This document shows, one piece after another, positions 1-7,881 of a stretch of 64,000 bases of DNA. Under the pieces are notes generated by a model. That model had not been told where the DNA came from, ran no database searches, and was given only the letters and a program-made list of their open reading frames with translations. The translations under genes were made by a program, and so were the position numbers. Within the stretch, counting starts at the first letter, position 1. Every line of letters begins with the position of its first letter. Origin of the DNA: Xylocopilactobacillus apis (GTDB lineage: Bacteria > Bacillota > Bacilli > Lactobacillales > Lactobacillaceae); contig NZ_AP026801.1 in assembly GCF_033095965.1 (NCBI RefSeq), forward strand, positions 310,001 to 374,000. The letters run 5' to 3'.

Positions 1-1
1 T

Positions 2-1039
2 GAAGAGAAGAAATGGAAAGACGTACTTATTAAGACGGATTGTTCATGGATACTTACTACTAACTATGATCATATTGCAGAATGTTTACTGAATGGTCGA
101 GCATTGTCGATTTATCCGAATAATATTTTTTCACAACCGAAAGGACTTGTTCCAGTTTTTCATTTACATGGTAGTATTTGGAATCCTGAAAGCATAGTTA
201 TTACTAACGAGGATTATGCTAAAATGTTACGCCCAGGAGACTATCGACAAACAAGGTTACCATTTTTATTAAAGGAATACACAATCCTCATGGTTGGTTA
301 CGACTTGGGAGACCTCAATGTTCTTTCTGCTGTTGACTGGAATCGCACTGTTAAGGTTGATTCTTCTGTTGGTTATGAACAGGATGTTTACTTTATCCGT
401 TATAAAGGTGAGGACGAAAAAGTAGTTGATAATCCTTATAAAGATCCTGAAACGGGAATAACCATAATTGAAACTAATGACGTACATTCTATTTTTTCAG
501 AAATAGTTAATCAGAATCATCTTTTAAAGAAAAAGTATTCGAAAAGCGAATCAGACGTAAAGAAATTAACACAAAAATTTGTAGAGGCTGAAAACTCACC
601 TGATAAAGAATATTCAGATTCATCTATAGAGGTTGTAAAGGATGATGCAAAAAAAGTACTAGAATTAGCTCCATTATATCCGTATTTGCTTTCAAACTTT
701 CTCATATATATAAAGGCAGTAATTGATAATATTTACAAGCAAGCACGTAAACCCAATGCTTTTGATAAATACGACATTGAAATACAAATGATTTTAATGT
801 TAATGAACGTGGTTGAAGAAATGCAGATGCCCGACACGTATGTATCTCTGCTTTGCACAGCTCTTAATAATGTGGCAGAATTTTTTGGAGATCATTCTGA
901 ATTGGGAAAGGCATGGAAAGCTACGGATACATGGAATAATGGAAAAAGAGGGATCCCTGATAAGCTTAAAGAACGCATGAAGAAATATTGTGACAATAGT
1001 TCCAATAAGCTCCTTTATGCACGTAAAGTATTGGAATGA
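2..1039 (+). CDS. SIR2-like domain protein, 5' end outside the window
   Basis: The reading frame is open from base 2, so the gene starts before the window; the first internal start codon is a TTG at 104. The visible 345 residues begin with a TTNYD motif (about residues 19-23), followed by HLHGS (about 54-58) and a VGYDLGDLN stretch, in the order found in SIR2-like NAD-binding domains (SIR2_2 type). The rest is helical with no motif I know. Stand-alone SIR2-like proteins of this kind in bacteria are often anti-phage NADases; that role is inferred here. It opens the immunity-rich island. The catalytic Asn of TTNYD is present. Confidence 0.7.
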   Translation, partial: EEKKWKDVLIKTDCSWILTTNYDHIAECLLNGRALSIYPNNIFSQPKGLVPVFHLHGSIWNPESIVITNEDYAKMLRPGDYRQTRLPFLLKEYTILMVGYDLGDLNVLSAVDWNRTVKVDSSVGYEQDVYFIRYKGEDEKVVDNPYKDPETGITIIETNDVHSIFSEIVNQNHLLKKKYSKSESDVKKLTQKFVEAENSPDKEYSDSSIEVVKDDAKKVLELAPLYPYLLSNFLIYIKAVIDNIYKQARKPNAFDKYDIEIQMILMLMNVVEEMQMPDTYVSLLCTALNNVAEFFGDHSELGKAWKATDTWNNGKRGIPDKLKERMKKYCDNSSNKLLYARKVLE

Positions 1040-1165
1040 GATGATTATTTTAGTGGTATTACACTTGAAAATATTGGCGTTTTTTTCGTGGGTCCAATTT
1101 TATTCTTTATTGCGTATAACACTATCTGGAGATTTGGTCTTCGACGATATGACAGTTTCGGATAG
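1040..1165 (+). pseudogene. remnant of a membrane protein C-terminus, possibly ABC-2 permease
   Basis: Directly after the SIR2-like gene the same frame stays open for 41 codons without a start. It encodes one hydrophobic segment ending in a positively charged RFGLRRYDSFG tail before TAG. A last transmembrane helix followed by an RRY-type tail is typical of ABC-2 transporter permeases. Nothing else of such a gene is present. It is best read as a 3' scrap left by rearrangement; the family guess is weak. Confidence 0.3.
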
Positions 1166-1191
1166 ACATTGAGAGCGCGTAGGTGCAAAAA

Positions 1192-1722
1192 ATGAATTAC
1201 ATAATATCAACAATAAGAAACACTTACAATATGCTTGACTATCTTCACGATATATCAGCGAATTTTTCGTTGTTTAATGAAGGTATTAGCCTCGAAGGTC
1301 TTGATTTTACCCTAAAATATCAAGCCAAGAATAAATCCAGTTTTAAGACAATCGAGAAATTCCACTTGTTATCCACTACTGGACCTGATTTGGTTAGTCG
1401 TGATCTTAGGGTAGTTCTTGAACAAACTGTACCAACCGAAGTTGAATTTTTTGATGCCGAAATTTGTTATGAAAATGAAATTCTAAGTGGTTTCAGTGTG
1501 ATAAATTCGATCAAAAAGATAGATTGTTGCGATATGGATAAGAGCGAATACGAGTTGACTAATTTTGATCCGCACAATCCAGTCTATATGTTCTTATATA
1601 CAGTAATATTAGATAATATACCTGATGGTTTTAATATTGTTAGATGCAATGAACAGTCAAATCTAATTGTGATCAGCGAAAATAAAATCTGTGATTTTGA
1701 ATTATGGCTTGAAGGTAATTGA
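1192..1722 (+). CDS. Imm11-like immunity protein
   Basis: 176 residues from an ATG at 1192, preceded by AGGTG at good spacing; a GTG at 1183 in the same frame is the alternative. The middle of the protein (EVEFFDAEI, then a FSVINSIKKID segment and DKSEYEL) and the C-terminal VRCNE/LIVISE pattern follow the Imm11 (DUF1629) layout: a beta-rich core, a Leu/Ile-Asp turn, and a final ser-glu helix cap. Imm11 proteins neutralise C-terminal toxin domains of polymorphic toxins. No toxin gene is attached. The family call rests on pattern similarity only. Confidence 0.5.
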   Translation: MNYIISTIRNTYNMLDYLHDISANFSLFNEGISLEGLDFTLKYQAKNKSSFKTIEKFHLLSTTGPDLVSRDLRVVLEQTVPTEVEFFDAEICYENEILSGFSVINSIKKIDCCDMDKSEYELTNFDPHNPVYMFLYTVILDNIPDGFNIVRCNEQSNLIVISENKICDFELWLEGN

Positions 1723-1745
1723 ATTCTGTCAGGCGCTTGATTTGA

Positions 1746-1838
1746 CCTATAAAGGTCGGACAGTTTGCGAACGACGCTAACAATACGCTGGAAAACTTTA
1801 TTTCTGCAATGAATAAATGGGTCAAAGATAATCTGTGA
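1746..1838 (+). pseudogene. short remnant, possibly the end of a WXG/LXG-type helical protein
   Basis: Thirty codons open after a TGA at 1743 encode an amphipathic helix (QFANDANNTLENF, then AMNKWVKDNL) ending in TGA at 1836-1838. This resembles the C-terminal helix of small helical partners or LXG N-domains of type VII secretion toxins. The TGA overlaps the GTG start of the next gene, as expected for a formerly coupled toxin-side and immunity-side pair. No start codon and no upstream body remain. Confidence 0.25.
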
Positions 1839-2281
1839 AAAAAGAATATAAACGTGAATTGCTTTATCGAAGAGGGCAAGTTAAGATTCATCAAGATCGC
1901 TATTTCAATAAAATTCAGACCTTTACAAATGAAGCTGTCAAGATTGATAGATTTCTTAGTTTAGAAGACACCGACTTGATCATCGAAAAGATTAAGCATA
2001 AGCCAATCTTGGCAAATGTTGAAGAAAATACTTCTGATTACAAAGAAGTTGCGAATTTTATCCGAACAAAGGTAAATAGTCAGCCTTATTATTTGTTAAT
2101 TGATGAAGAATGGAAGTATTTCGGCGCTTATCGGGTCCTAAATGATCTTTCGGATAAATACAATTTTGATGAATTGGTTTCTGACGAAATTAGAATTATT
2201 CCCGATGATTTATCTTTTCACATTCAAATAGATTATGATTTCGACGAAATAACATATGAGTACAAGGAATGGAACAAATAG
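1835..2281 (+). CDS. hypothetical immunity protein, paralogue of the 11.9-kb pseudogene
   Basis: 148 residues from a GTG start that overlaps the stop of the preceding remnant. The protein is basic at the N-terminus (KKEYKRELLYRR) and acidic at the C-terminus (IQIDYDFDEITYEYKE). I do not recognise the family. A close but frameshifted copy lies at 11,878-12,341, and the next gene is duplicated with it, so the two form a mobile pair. It overlaps the following gene by 13 nt. An immunity role is inferred from the context alone. Confidence 0.6.
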   Translation: MKKEYKRELLYRRGQVKIHQDRYFNKIQTFTNEAVKIDRFLSLEDTDLIIEKIKHKPILANVEENTSDYKEVANFIRTKVNSQPYYLLIDEEWKYFGAYRVLNDLSDKYNFDELVSDEIRIIPDDLSFHIQIDYDFDEITYEYKEWNK

Positions 2282-2700
2282 ACAAAAGAGAATTGGAAAA
2301 TCAGATTTATTCGTTTATGAAAGAAATGAATATCTGGGAAGTGGAAACTGAACAAAAGTATAGTGAAGTTGGCATCGAAGATTATGGGGTTGAAGCTGGA
2401 AAAAAATTAAAAAGCATTTACGATGCATATTTAACAGTCAAGGATCGACATCTTGGGCGGCTGCCAATCCCCAATGCTGGATTTCCGCCAGAATATGATC
2501 TGAACTGTGAAAAAATTACAAATGTGACCGTCCTCTCTTCCAAAAAAGTCAAGGTTGAGACGATCTGGACTCATCCAGTAGTTGAAGAAAGCAAGATTAA
2601 ATATCGATACATAATGATTAATTCTAACGGTAAATGGTTGCTTGACTCTAAAAAAATGTATTCCAGTGTAACCCAGAAATGGAAGGGGATCACTTTTTAG
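2269..2700 (+). CDS. NTF2-like fold immunity protein
   Basis: 143 residues, beginning within the last 13 nt of the upstream gene, so probably translationally coupled. The helical N-terminal half, then beta strands (NVTVLSSKKVKVETIW, YRYIMINSNGKWLLDSKKM) give the layout of NTF2-like immunity proteins, with the typical NGKWLLD turn near the C-terminus. A degraded copy of the C-terminal part, with in-frame stops, follows the paralogous gene at 12.3 kb. The matching toxin is not visible. Confidence 0.5.
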   Translation: MEQIDKRELENQIYSFMKEMNIWEVETEQKYSEVGIEDYGVEAGKKLKSIYDAYLTVKDRHLGRLPIPNAGFPPEYDLNCEKITNVTVLSSKKVKVETIWTHPVVEESKIKYRYIMINSNGKWLLDSKKMYSSVTQKWKGITF

Positions 2701-2729
2701 AATTAATCTAGATTGAGATGGAGTATAAA

Positions 2730-3209
2730 ATGAACACCCAGGATGTGAAACAGTTAAAATCTTCTGATTTGTACGAAGCTATTTTGTCAGAAATTAGAAA
2801 AATTGTACCAATAAAAATGTGTGAAGATGATCAGGAATATGAGTATCTCGACTTGAATTTTGCGCTAGAAAAAATAAATAAAGCTAATTTAACAATCCAA
2901 GAGATCGAAGATTTTATGACGACGCAAAAGGAAAACCTCATTAGTTATTCTGTTAATAAGATTAATAATTATGTAGAATTGGGAGACGAATACCCAGAAG
3001 GCGAGGAGCCAGACCCGGATGATGATTATGAAGATGAAGAGATAAATCTAGGATATTCGAAATTTTTTGTGTTAACAAATACACTCGAATATATTATGGC
3101 TCAAAAAGGAAAAACCGAACTTGTAAAATATCTGAAAAGGGTAGGCATACCGTATGCAGCAAAGTATGCCAAACAGATAATTACTGATTTTGTACCGGAT
3201 TCTGATTAA
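2730..3209 (+). CDS. hypothetical acidic protein
   Basis: The ATG at 2730 follows TGGAG at suitable spacing; an in-frame ATG at 2718 would add four residues. 159 residues with a very acidic loop (about residues 90-107, rich in Asp, Glu and Pro) and a helical C-terminus (EYIMAQKGKTELVKYL). No family recognised. It sits in the + strand immunity array with 20-30 nt spacing to both neighbours, which is the only reason to suspect an immunity role. Confidence 0.5.
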   Translation: MNTQDVKQLKSSDLYEAILSEIRKIVPIKMCEDDQEYEYLDLNFALEKINKANLTIQEIEDFMTTQKENLISYSVNKINNYVELGDEYPEGEEPDPDDDYEDEEINLGYSKFFVLTNTLEYIMAQKGKTELVKYLKRVGIPYAAKYAKQIITDFVPDSD

Positions 3210-3225
3210 AAATATCGAGGTAAAA

Positions 3226-3788
3226 ATGTTAGAAATTCAAGCGTTTGAAAAGTTATTAGAAGTACTAAAACAGCACAAAGATTTCCGGTTTTTGGCAAAT
3301 GACGAAAACTATGTGGATGAATCATATTTACATAATAATGATGGTCTAATTCAGTTTTATCGAAAGTTTGACTTACAACAAGTCACGATAGAAACAGGAG
3401 TTTCTCTAATATCGTTTATCGATTATTCAAGTTTAAAAGAACGAAACGCAGAGTATCATTTTCAAACTTAAATGAAAATGAATGTATCGTCTTCTTGGAA
3501 CAGTCGGGCGGCGGAGAATCAATTTTGTTCAATTTTGCAGATAATACTGCTGTTTATGCAGCATATGATGTGTTAGATCCGTTTAAAATCGCAGATAATT
3601 TCATTCAGTTTATCGAAGCTCTAACCGCGCTTGCAGATATTGTATACAACGAATATAACATTTACGAAGTATATACAAATGATGATTGTGATGAAATAAA
3701 ACCAGAATTTCTACCCAAAATGAATAGTAAACTTGCTCCGATCTTAGGGGATAATACCGCTAATTTTATGAACTATTTTTATGGTTAG
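3226..3788 (+). pseudogene. frameshifted SUKH-like or related immunity gene
   Basis: Two open segments, 3226-3471 and 3495-3788, belong to one gene. The first starts at an ATG after AGGTAAAA and stops after YHFQT; a one-base shift near 3465 restores a frame reading SNLNENECIVFLEQSGGGES and on to the end. The second half (ILFNFADNTAVYAAYD, then IADNFIQFIEAL) has the closing pattern of SUKH/SMI1-KNR4 proteins, where the last helix is an F-x2-F-x2-L helix. The N-terminal half is less typical. Either a decayed gene or a one-base error. Confidence 0.5.
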
Positions 3789-4536
3789 CATGAATATTGA
3801 TGAAAAGAAAACATATTATTTAGGTAAATTTGATACTGGTGAAATCTACACTGAATTTCTAGATGAAATTGCAATAAGACAAATTAATGTGATAAATGGC
3901 AAATACTTTTTGTCTTCCTCTTTAGAAGATTGGAATGAAGAATTTGGTTATCTGCTCTATGACGGTAAAAAAAGCGATTTAGATTTATCTGAATCCGTAA
4001 GTATTAATGAGGAAAACTTTGAAAAGATTTGGTTCAAACACATTTCAAATGCTGATGTTGAGTCATTTATAAAATATGAAATAGGAGATGCTTCTGCTCC
4101 TAAACACAGTTCTTCATTGATTATTCATATTGTAAACAATCGTGGAAAATGGGGTAAGGGTTTTGTTTTGGCGCTTTCAGGAAAATTTCCTGATGTAAAA
4201 ACACAATATTTAAAATGGAGTTCCCAAAAAGACTTTAACTTAGGGGAAGTTCAGTTCATTAACGCTGATAAAAATAATGGAATATATGTTGCCAATATGC
4301 TCGCCCAAGATGGAATAAGAAAAGATTACAATGATAAAACTATATATGTTTCATACGAGAAATTAGATGAGTGCTTGATAAAAGTGGCGGATTTTGCTTT
4401 AAAAAATAGATTAACGATTCAAATGCCTAAAATTGGACAAGGCTTAGGTGGTGGAGATTGGAGTGTAATACTTCAAATAATAAAAAAACGCTTGGCTTAT
4501 AAAAGGATTCATTGCAAAATTTTTACGATCAACTAG
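3781..4536 (+). CDS. DUF6881-like domain fused to a macrodomain (ADP-ribose binding)
   Basis: 251 residues; the ATG at 3781 overlaps the preceding stop, with ATG 3790 as alternative. Residues about 8-90 (GEIYTEFLDEI, LLYDGKKSDLDLSES, then NFEKIW) follow the short DUF6881 pattern of toxin-linked immunity proteins. Residues about 110-250 form a macrodomain: NNRGKWGKGF at the ribose-phosphate loop, MLAQDG in the core, and MPKIGQGLGGGDW for the second loop, closest in pattern to TARG1/Poa1p/DarG-type de-ADP-ribosylating macrodomains. The fusion suggests immunity to an ADP-ribosylating toxin by removing the modification; that is inference. No toxin is attached. Confidence 0.75.
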   Translation: MVSMNIDEKKTYYLGKFDTGEIYTEFLDEIAIRQINVINGKYFLSSSLEDWNEEFGYLLYDGKKSDLDLSESVSINEENFEKIWFKHISNADVESFIKYEIGDASAPKHSSSLIIHIVNNRGKWGKGFVLALSGKFPDVKTQYLKWSSQKDFNLGEVQFINADKNNGIYVANMLAQDGIRKDYNDKTIYVSYEKLDECLIKVADFALKNRLTIQMPKIGQGLGGGDWSVILQIIKKRLAYKRIHCKIFTIN

Positions 4537-4542
4537 AAAGGA

Positions 4543-5049
4543 ATGGCGTTGGTGAGGCAATTTAAGTTTAGAGATTGGGGCACAAAACCTCGAACAATGC
4601 TTCGATTTATTAAACCTGGCGATATTTTCAGCTTTCAGATTGAAGATAACTTATTTGGGTTCGGTCAGATAATTGCCGATTCAATGATGGGTCACAGTGC
4701 TGAAATATTCGATTATTTTAATTCCTCACCTGAGATCTCAAAAGACAATATTATTGGTGCCAAAAGATTAATCTCGCCGATAATTTTGGATTCTTACACT
4801 TTGTTTGATAATAAATTAGAAGGTGATTGGCGGATTATCGGTCACGAGGAAAATTATAAGCCTAAAGATGTTGATGGATTTTTCTTTAAATATGGAGATC
4901 CGATATCGAAAAAAGTCGATCTTTTGGGAAGTGTTACTTCTACTAATGCTAAAGAAGCAGAGAAGTATCCCTACTACACATCTCAATCCGATCATGATAT
5001 CAAAAATTTGATTCAGTTACAGAGTTTAGAAAATGGAACAAACAATTAA
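4543..5049 (+). CDS. Imm26 family immunity protein
   Basis: 168 residues from ATG 4543; AGAAAGGA lies too close to this ATG, so TTG 4549 or GTG 4552 may be used. The pattern KPGDIFSFQI, then FGFGQII, a hydrophobic IISP segment and DWRIIG is that of Imm26, a beta-barrel immunity family of polymorphic toxin systems. It ends 17 nt inside the next gene, so the two are probably coupled. A more distant Imm26-like gene lies at 18,984. Confidence 0.7.
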   Translation: MALVRQFKFRDWGTKPRTMLRFIKPGDIFSFQIEDNLFGFGQIIADSMMGHSAEIFDYFNSSPEISKDNIIGAKRLISPIILDSYTLFDNKLEGDWRIIGHEENYKPKDVDGFFFKYGDPISKKVDLLGSVTSTNAKEAEKYPYYTSQSDHDIKNLIQLQSLENGTNN

Positions 5050-5487
5050 ATTGGATGACAAAAAGTTAAAACAAGATATTAGTTTTATTGTTAAATCATC
5101 TGGCTTCCAAAAGAAGCGGGCATCATGGAGCAAAACTTGTAAGGTTATTACAATAATTATTGCGTTACAAAAACAATTCTTTACTTTTGAAATTGGAATA
5201 TGTGTTGATAAGCATTTAGAAATTGATGATTTAAAATATTTAGGTTAAATGAATTGCCTGACCTCTCTGAGGAGCAACTGATGAATATAAATAAGGCACT
5301 TAATTTAGAGGAGTATGGTGAAATACTATATTCAACGTTCATTACCCTTCTAAATGAAAAATATATGAAACAAATAGATAAATTTTTCACCATATCTTAT
5401 TTAAGACATTTGTATAACGATGGTTTTTTTAAAGATAAAATGATAAACAATTACTCTCTGAAAGTGCTATCTAATCAAAATAAATGA
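5033..5487 (+). pseudogene. DUF4304-like immunity gene, frameshifted
   Basis: The first segment (5033-5248) carries the DUF4304 opening: SSGFQKKRASWSK, a VITIIIALQK strand and FEIGICVD. Its frame stops after KYLG. A one-base shift near 5240 leads into a second segment (to 5487) reading LNELPDLSEEQL and a helical tail with EKYMKQIDKFF. Together they make one protein of about 150 residues, normal for the family. It overlaps the Imm26 gene by 17 nt. The break inside an A/T run could be decay or an error. Confidence 0.55.
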
Positions 5488-5509
5488 TTAAGCAGCCAAA
5501 CGTGATTTA

Positions 5510-5534
5510 TTTTTGATTCAAATGGAGAAGGTAA
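5510..5534 (+). other. scar of the toxin 3' end that also precedes the 16.6-kb copy
   Basis: The bases TTTGATTCAAATGG here are identical to the last codons of the toxin tip at 16,561-16,574 (FDSNG), and the following GAAGGTAAATATG is identical to the toxin stop and the start region of the next immunity gene at 16,588-16,601. A 13-base internal stretch is missing here. So the immunity gene at 5537 once followed the same toxin end, of which only this trace is left. Confidence 0.55.
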
Positions 5535-5536
5535 AT

Positions 5537-5788
5537 ATGAGAGAAATCCCTAGAAAAAGTGATTTAATTAAAAAGATACAAAATTTAATATCAGGACATG
5601 AAAGCAGGAAAACTGTTTCTGAGTGGGCGTTTGATATTTATAATGATGATTCTTTAAGAATCTCAGACCCAATGATATCTAATTACTTGGAAATGTTAGG
5701 CGCGGTAGATTTACCATCTTCAGATAGAAACTACTTATATACTGAAGAGGATTTTAGGGAATGGATAAGTGAATTACATCGTTCCTGA
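5537..5788 (+). CDS. small immunity-type protein with SEWA motif (copy 1, intact)
   Basis: 83 residues from an ATG preceded by GAAGG. The sequence RKTVSEWAFDIYN, then SNYLEMLGAVDL and YLYTEEDFREWI matches a recurrent small-protein pattern next to RHS/WapA-type toxins (S/T-x-E-V-S-x-WA, hydrophobic helix, Y-L-x-T-x-E-D-x2-x-W). I cannot name a family number. A copy at 16,599 has lost one G in the GAGTGGGCG stretch and is frameshifted. It is followed in both copies by the 173-residue gene. Confidence 0.6.
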   Translation: MREIPRKSDLIKKIQNLISGHESRKTVSEWAFDIYNDDSLRISDPMISNYLEMLGAVDLPSSDRNYLYTEEDFREWISELHRS

Positions 5789-5875
5789 TCGCATTAAAGG
5801 GAGATTTTCCTAGTTTATTGTTCAGATGAAACCAGTAGGCGACTTTCCTAAAGTCTATTGTGAGGTGATGGCAAG

Positions 5876-6397
5876 GTGTCCGTAAAAGAGGCTCTCGATA
5901 AGTATAAGAACAGCTTTGATAGTCGGGCTCAAGCCTTTGTTGAAGAATGCCTTTCATGCGGTATGACGGAGGAAGAAGCTAAGAGTGACATACAACAGCG
6001 GATACTTCCCGGTTCGGTGGTGGATAGGGTGCCGACGCTGGATGCAGCCGTGTATCAAGCAGCCTCCCCGCTCTTGAAAGAGAGGTTCTTGTATGCCGGT
6101 TCCTGGCAAGACATCGGAGAGACCTTTATCAGCGTTAATGAGATGGCCGAATTAGTTGATAAACCTCACTTTAGGAATTGGGTTGCATCCATGAGGGACG
6201 ATTGGGAGGGTTCCGCTCCGGCCATGTATCCTGACAGCCGCTTATCGCTTCTCTCTGTGATGAGCCAGGATGAGGGTGATTACACGCTTGCTGTGTGGAA
6301 CAATCCTGCAGAGCCCGAGATATGGAGATACTCAGGCCAAAGCGAGCACAAATTTAAAGACCTACTAGCCTGGTTCAACTGGCTCAATGGGAATTAA
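5876..6397 (+). CDS. hypothetical immunity protein, GC-richer paralogue of the 16.9-kb gene
   Basis: 173 residues from GTG 5876 behind GAGGTGAT. It is highly similar along its whole length to the gene at 16,904: both open SVKE(A/S)LD, contain LPGSVVD, and end with EPEIWRYSGQSE then a KFKDLLAW helix. The family is unknown to me; the C-terminal part recalls SUKH-like proteins. This copy uses many G/C-ending codons, while the 16.9-kb copy uses A/T-ending ones, so the two came from different hosts or have adapted differently. Confidence 0.6.
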   Translation: MSVKEALDKYKNSFDSRAQAFVEECLSCGMTEEEAKSDIQQRILPGSVVDRVPTLDAAVYQAASPLLKERFLYAGSWQDIGETFISVNEMAELVDKPHFRNWVASMRDDWEGSAPAMYPDSRLSLLSVMSQDEGDYTLAVWNNPAEPEIWRYSGQSEHKFKDLLAWFNWLNGN

Positions 6398-6648
6398 GTA
6401 AGGCAGGGAAGCAGGGAATATCATGGGCATGTTCATCACCTTGGACCAATCGCCTGACGATGCCTATAACAAGGTAGGCTGTTTCACGTCCTGTGTTATT
6501 TTCCGATGGTTTGAAGGTTTAAGGCTAATCGATAAAAGAGGGTAAAATCAAGGAATTGAATGAAAAATTCGAAACGCTTTAGCAAAATCCAGGAATAAGG
6601 ATGAAGTTACTTTGTTTGTACAGCATTTGAGATAATCGGAGCATTACT
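6398..6648. other. intergenic stretch with decayed coding traces
   Basis: No gene supported. A short open stretch near 6424 (MGMFITLDQSPDDAYN and on for about 40 codons) is GC-richer at first and ends in TGA-containing AT-rich sequence. It looks like residue of an earlier module. Confidence 0.35.
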
Positions 6649-7026
6649 GTGATACACGAAAAAATGATGGAACAAATAGGTTTTATAGAAGAAGAATTGG
6701 ATATTGCATTTCCTGGCTTATACCGAAAATTCCTGGCAGAAGAGATTCAAGATAACCCCTCTTATGAAATTCAAGATGAAAATGAGTCTAATATCTACTT
6801 ATTTTGCTATACGGATGTTCTTGAAAGAAACGAAACATACCAAATACAATCCGTTGAACCACAGTATTGCTTGATAGGACAAGATGGTGATATTGGGTAT
6901 TTTGTGTATGTAAAAAAGGGTAGTGAGAAGGATGCCATTTATAGTCTTGATTTCGGTGCTTTAGGTAGTTTGAGCATGGAGAGAATAGCCAACGATATAT
7001 ATGATTTAAGTGCTAAACGAATGTAG
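6649..7026 (+). CDS. SUKH (SMI1/KNR4-like) immunity protein
   Basis: 125 residues from a GTG preceded by CGGAG at 7 nt. The N-terminal helix with FPGLYRKFLAEE, a central IYLFCYTDV strand, GQDGDIGYFVYVKKG and the closing LDFGALGSLSMERIANDI are the hallmark layout of the SUKH superfamily, immunity proteins against many nuclease-type polymorphic toxins. It stands alone, with no toxin on either side. Confidence 0.75.
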   Translation: MIHEKMMEQIGFIEEELDIAFPGLYRKFLAEEIQDNPSYEIQDENESNIYLFCYTDVLERNETYQIQSVEPQYCLIGQDGDIGYFVYVKKGSEKDAIYSLDFGALGSLSMERIANDIYDLSAKRM

Positions 7027-7081
7027 CTTGTAACGCAATTGGTCTCCTTGTGCAAAGCCTGTTATTTCATAGGGGTAGATC

Positions 7082-7330
7082 ATGGCTTCTCATCCCAGTT
7101 TCAACTGTCAAAACATACCTTTGACCAAGACAAGCGAGCCTATAGGAAAGTTGACAATGGAACGATTCGATAAATACGATGAACTGTATTTGTTAGAAGC
7201 AATTCAGGATGCTGGATTAAAGAATGTCCAGGTAATTGAAGCTGATGAAATCAAACAAAAAATGCTTGATACATTTGTGGATTTTTCTTTAAATAAATCT
7301 GATGACAGATTATTTTTGAACTTTAAAGAA
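7082..7330 (+). pseudogene. 5' half of an immunity-like gene interrupted by the composite element
   Basis: From ATG 7082 (or 7157, which has AGGAAAG at better spacing) the frame reads a domain nearly identical to residues 118-175 of the intact protein at 36,517 (FDKYDELYLLEAIQDAG, DFSLNKSDDR, FLNFKE). It runs into the inverted repeat of the element at 7331. The other half continues at 10,480. The N-terminal 25 residues differ from the 36.5-kb protein, which has a zinc-ribbon domain instead. Confidence 0.8.
7328..7330. repeat. target site duplication GAA, left
   Basis: GAA directly before the left inverted repeat; the same GAA follows the right inverted repeat at 10,477-10,479. The intact homologue at 37 kb has a single GAA at this point (AAAGAACCGACA). 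Confidence 0.7.
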
Positions 7331-7830
7331 GGGGGTGCGTTGGAAAAGTTGGACACGTTGTTGTGTTGGGTTCTATGGTAGCAGGCCGTGGGTCTTGCGG
7401 TGTTGGTCGGGGCTGTTGCCGTTCAGGGTGTTCTTGATGCGGGTGGTGTTGTGCCAGTCGATCCAATCGCCGATGGCGTCCTTGAGGCCGTCCAGGGTGG
7501 TGCCGGCCCAGTCGCGGTTGTGGAACATCTCGTTCTTGAGCCTGCCGAAGAAGCCCTCGGCGGCGGCGTTGTCCGGTGAGCAGCCCTTGGCGCTCATGGA
7601 CCGGGTCCAGCCGTGGCTGTCCATGCGTTGGATCCATCCGGGCCAGCGGTAGTGGCAGCCGCGGTCGGTGTGGAGTGCCCCGGTCCGGACCCGGGAACCG
7701 CTCCAACGCCTCCCGCACCGAATGACCCTCCCGCACAAACCCCACCACACCATCACGCACCGCATCCGAATACACCACAGGACACCACCAACCTCCCAAA
7801 TAAGGTGTCCAACTTTTCCAACGCACCCCC
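7331..7830 (-). mobile_element. IS3-family insertion sequence, internally deleted left copy (500 bp)
   Basis: Bounded by inverted repeats GGGGGTGCGTTGG at 7331 and its complement ending at 7830. The - strand encodes the start of a helix-turn-helix OrfA (MRWKSW, then DGVVGFVREG and EALERFPGPDRG) joined abruptly to the C-terminal part of an rve/DDE transposase (HTDRG, then DNAAAEGFFGRLKNEMF, WIDWHNTTRI). The middle is gone; the junction lies at the GTGCCCCGG motif near 7675-7685. GC content is far above the surroundings. Not able to transpose by itself. Confidence 0.8.
7373..7765 (-). pseudogene. IS3-type transposase, C-terminal catalytic fragment
   Basis: 130 residues containing the third catalytic region of an IS3 transposase, DNAAAEGFFGRLKNEMFH with its Glu, followed by DWIDWHNTTRIKNTLN and PDQHRK. 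The HTDRG motif upstream belongs to the second Asp region. The first Asp region and the linker to OrfA are deleted. Codon use is extremely GC-rich, pointing to an actinobacterial source. Confidence 0.7.
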
Positions 7831-7881
7831 TAATTTGTTTCAGCTATAATATATATATCAACAATAGAAAGGAACATAATT

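Noticed and set aside
990-1172. 60-residue ORF overlapping the SIR2-like gene end
   Set aside because: A neighbouring frame over the same stretch reads a better membrane tail (RFGLRRYDSFG), so this ORF is a shadow of that remnant.
7388-7849. Long + strand ORFs of the GC-rich region (also 9,520-10,371)
   Set aside because: They are antisense to the transposase frames. GC-rich DNA has few stops, so these are shadows.
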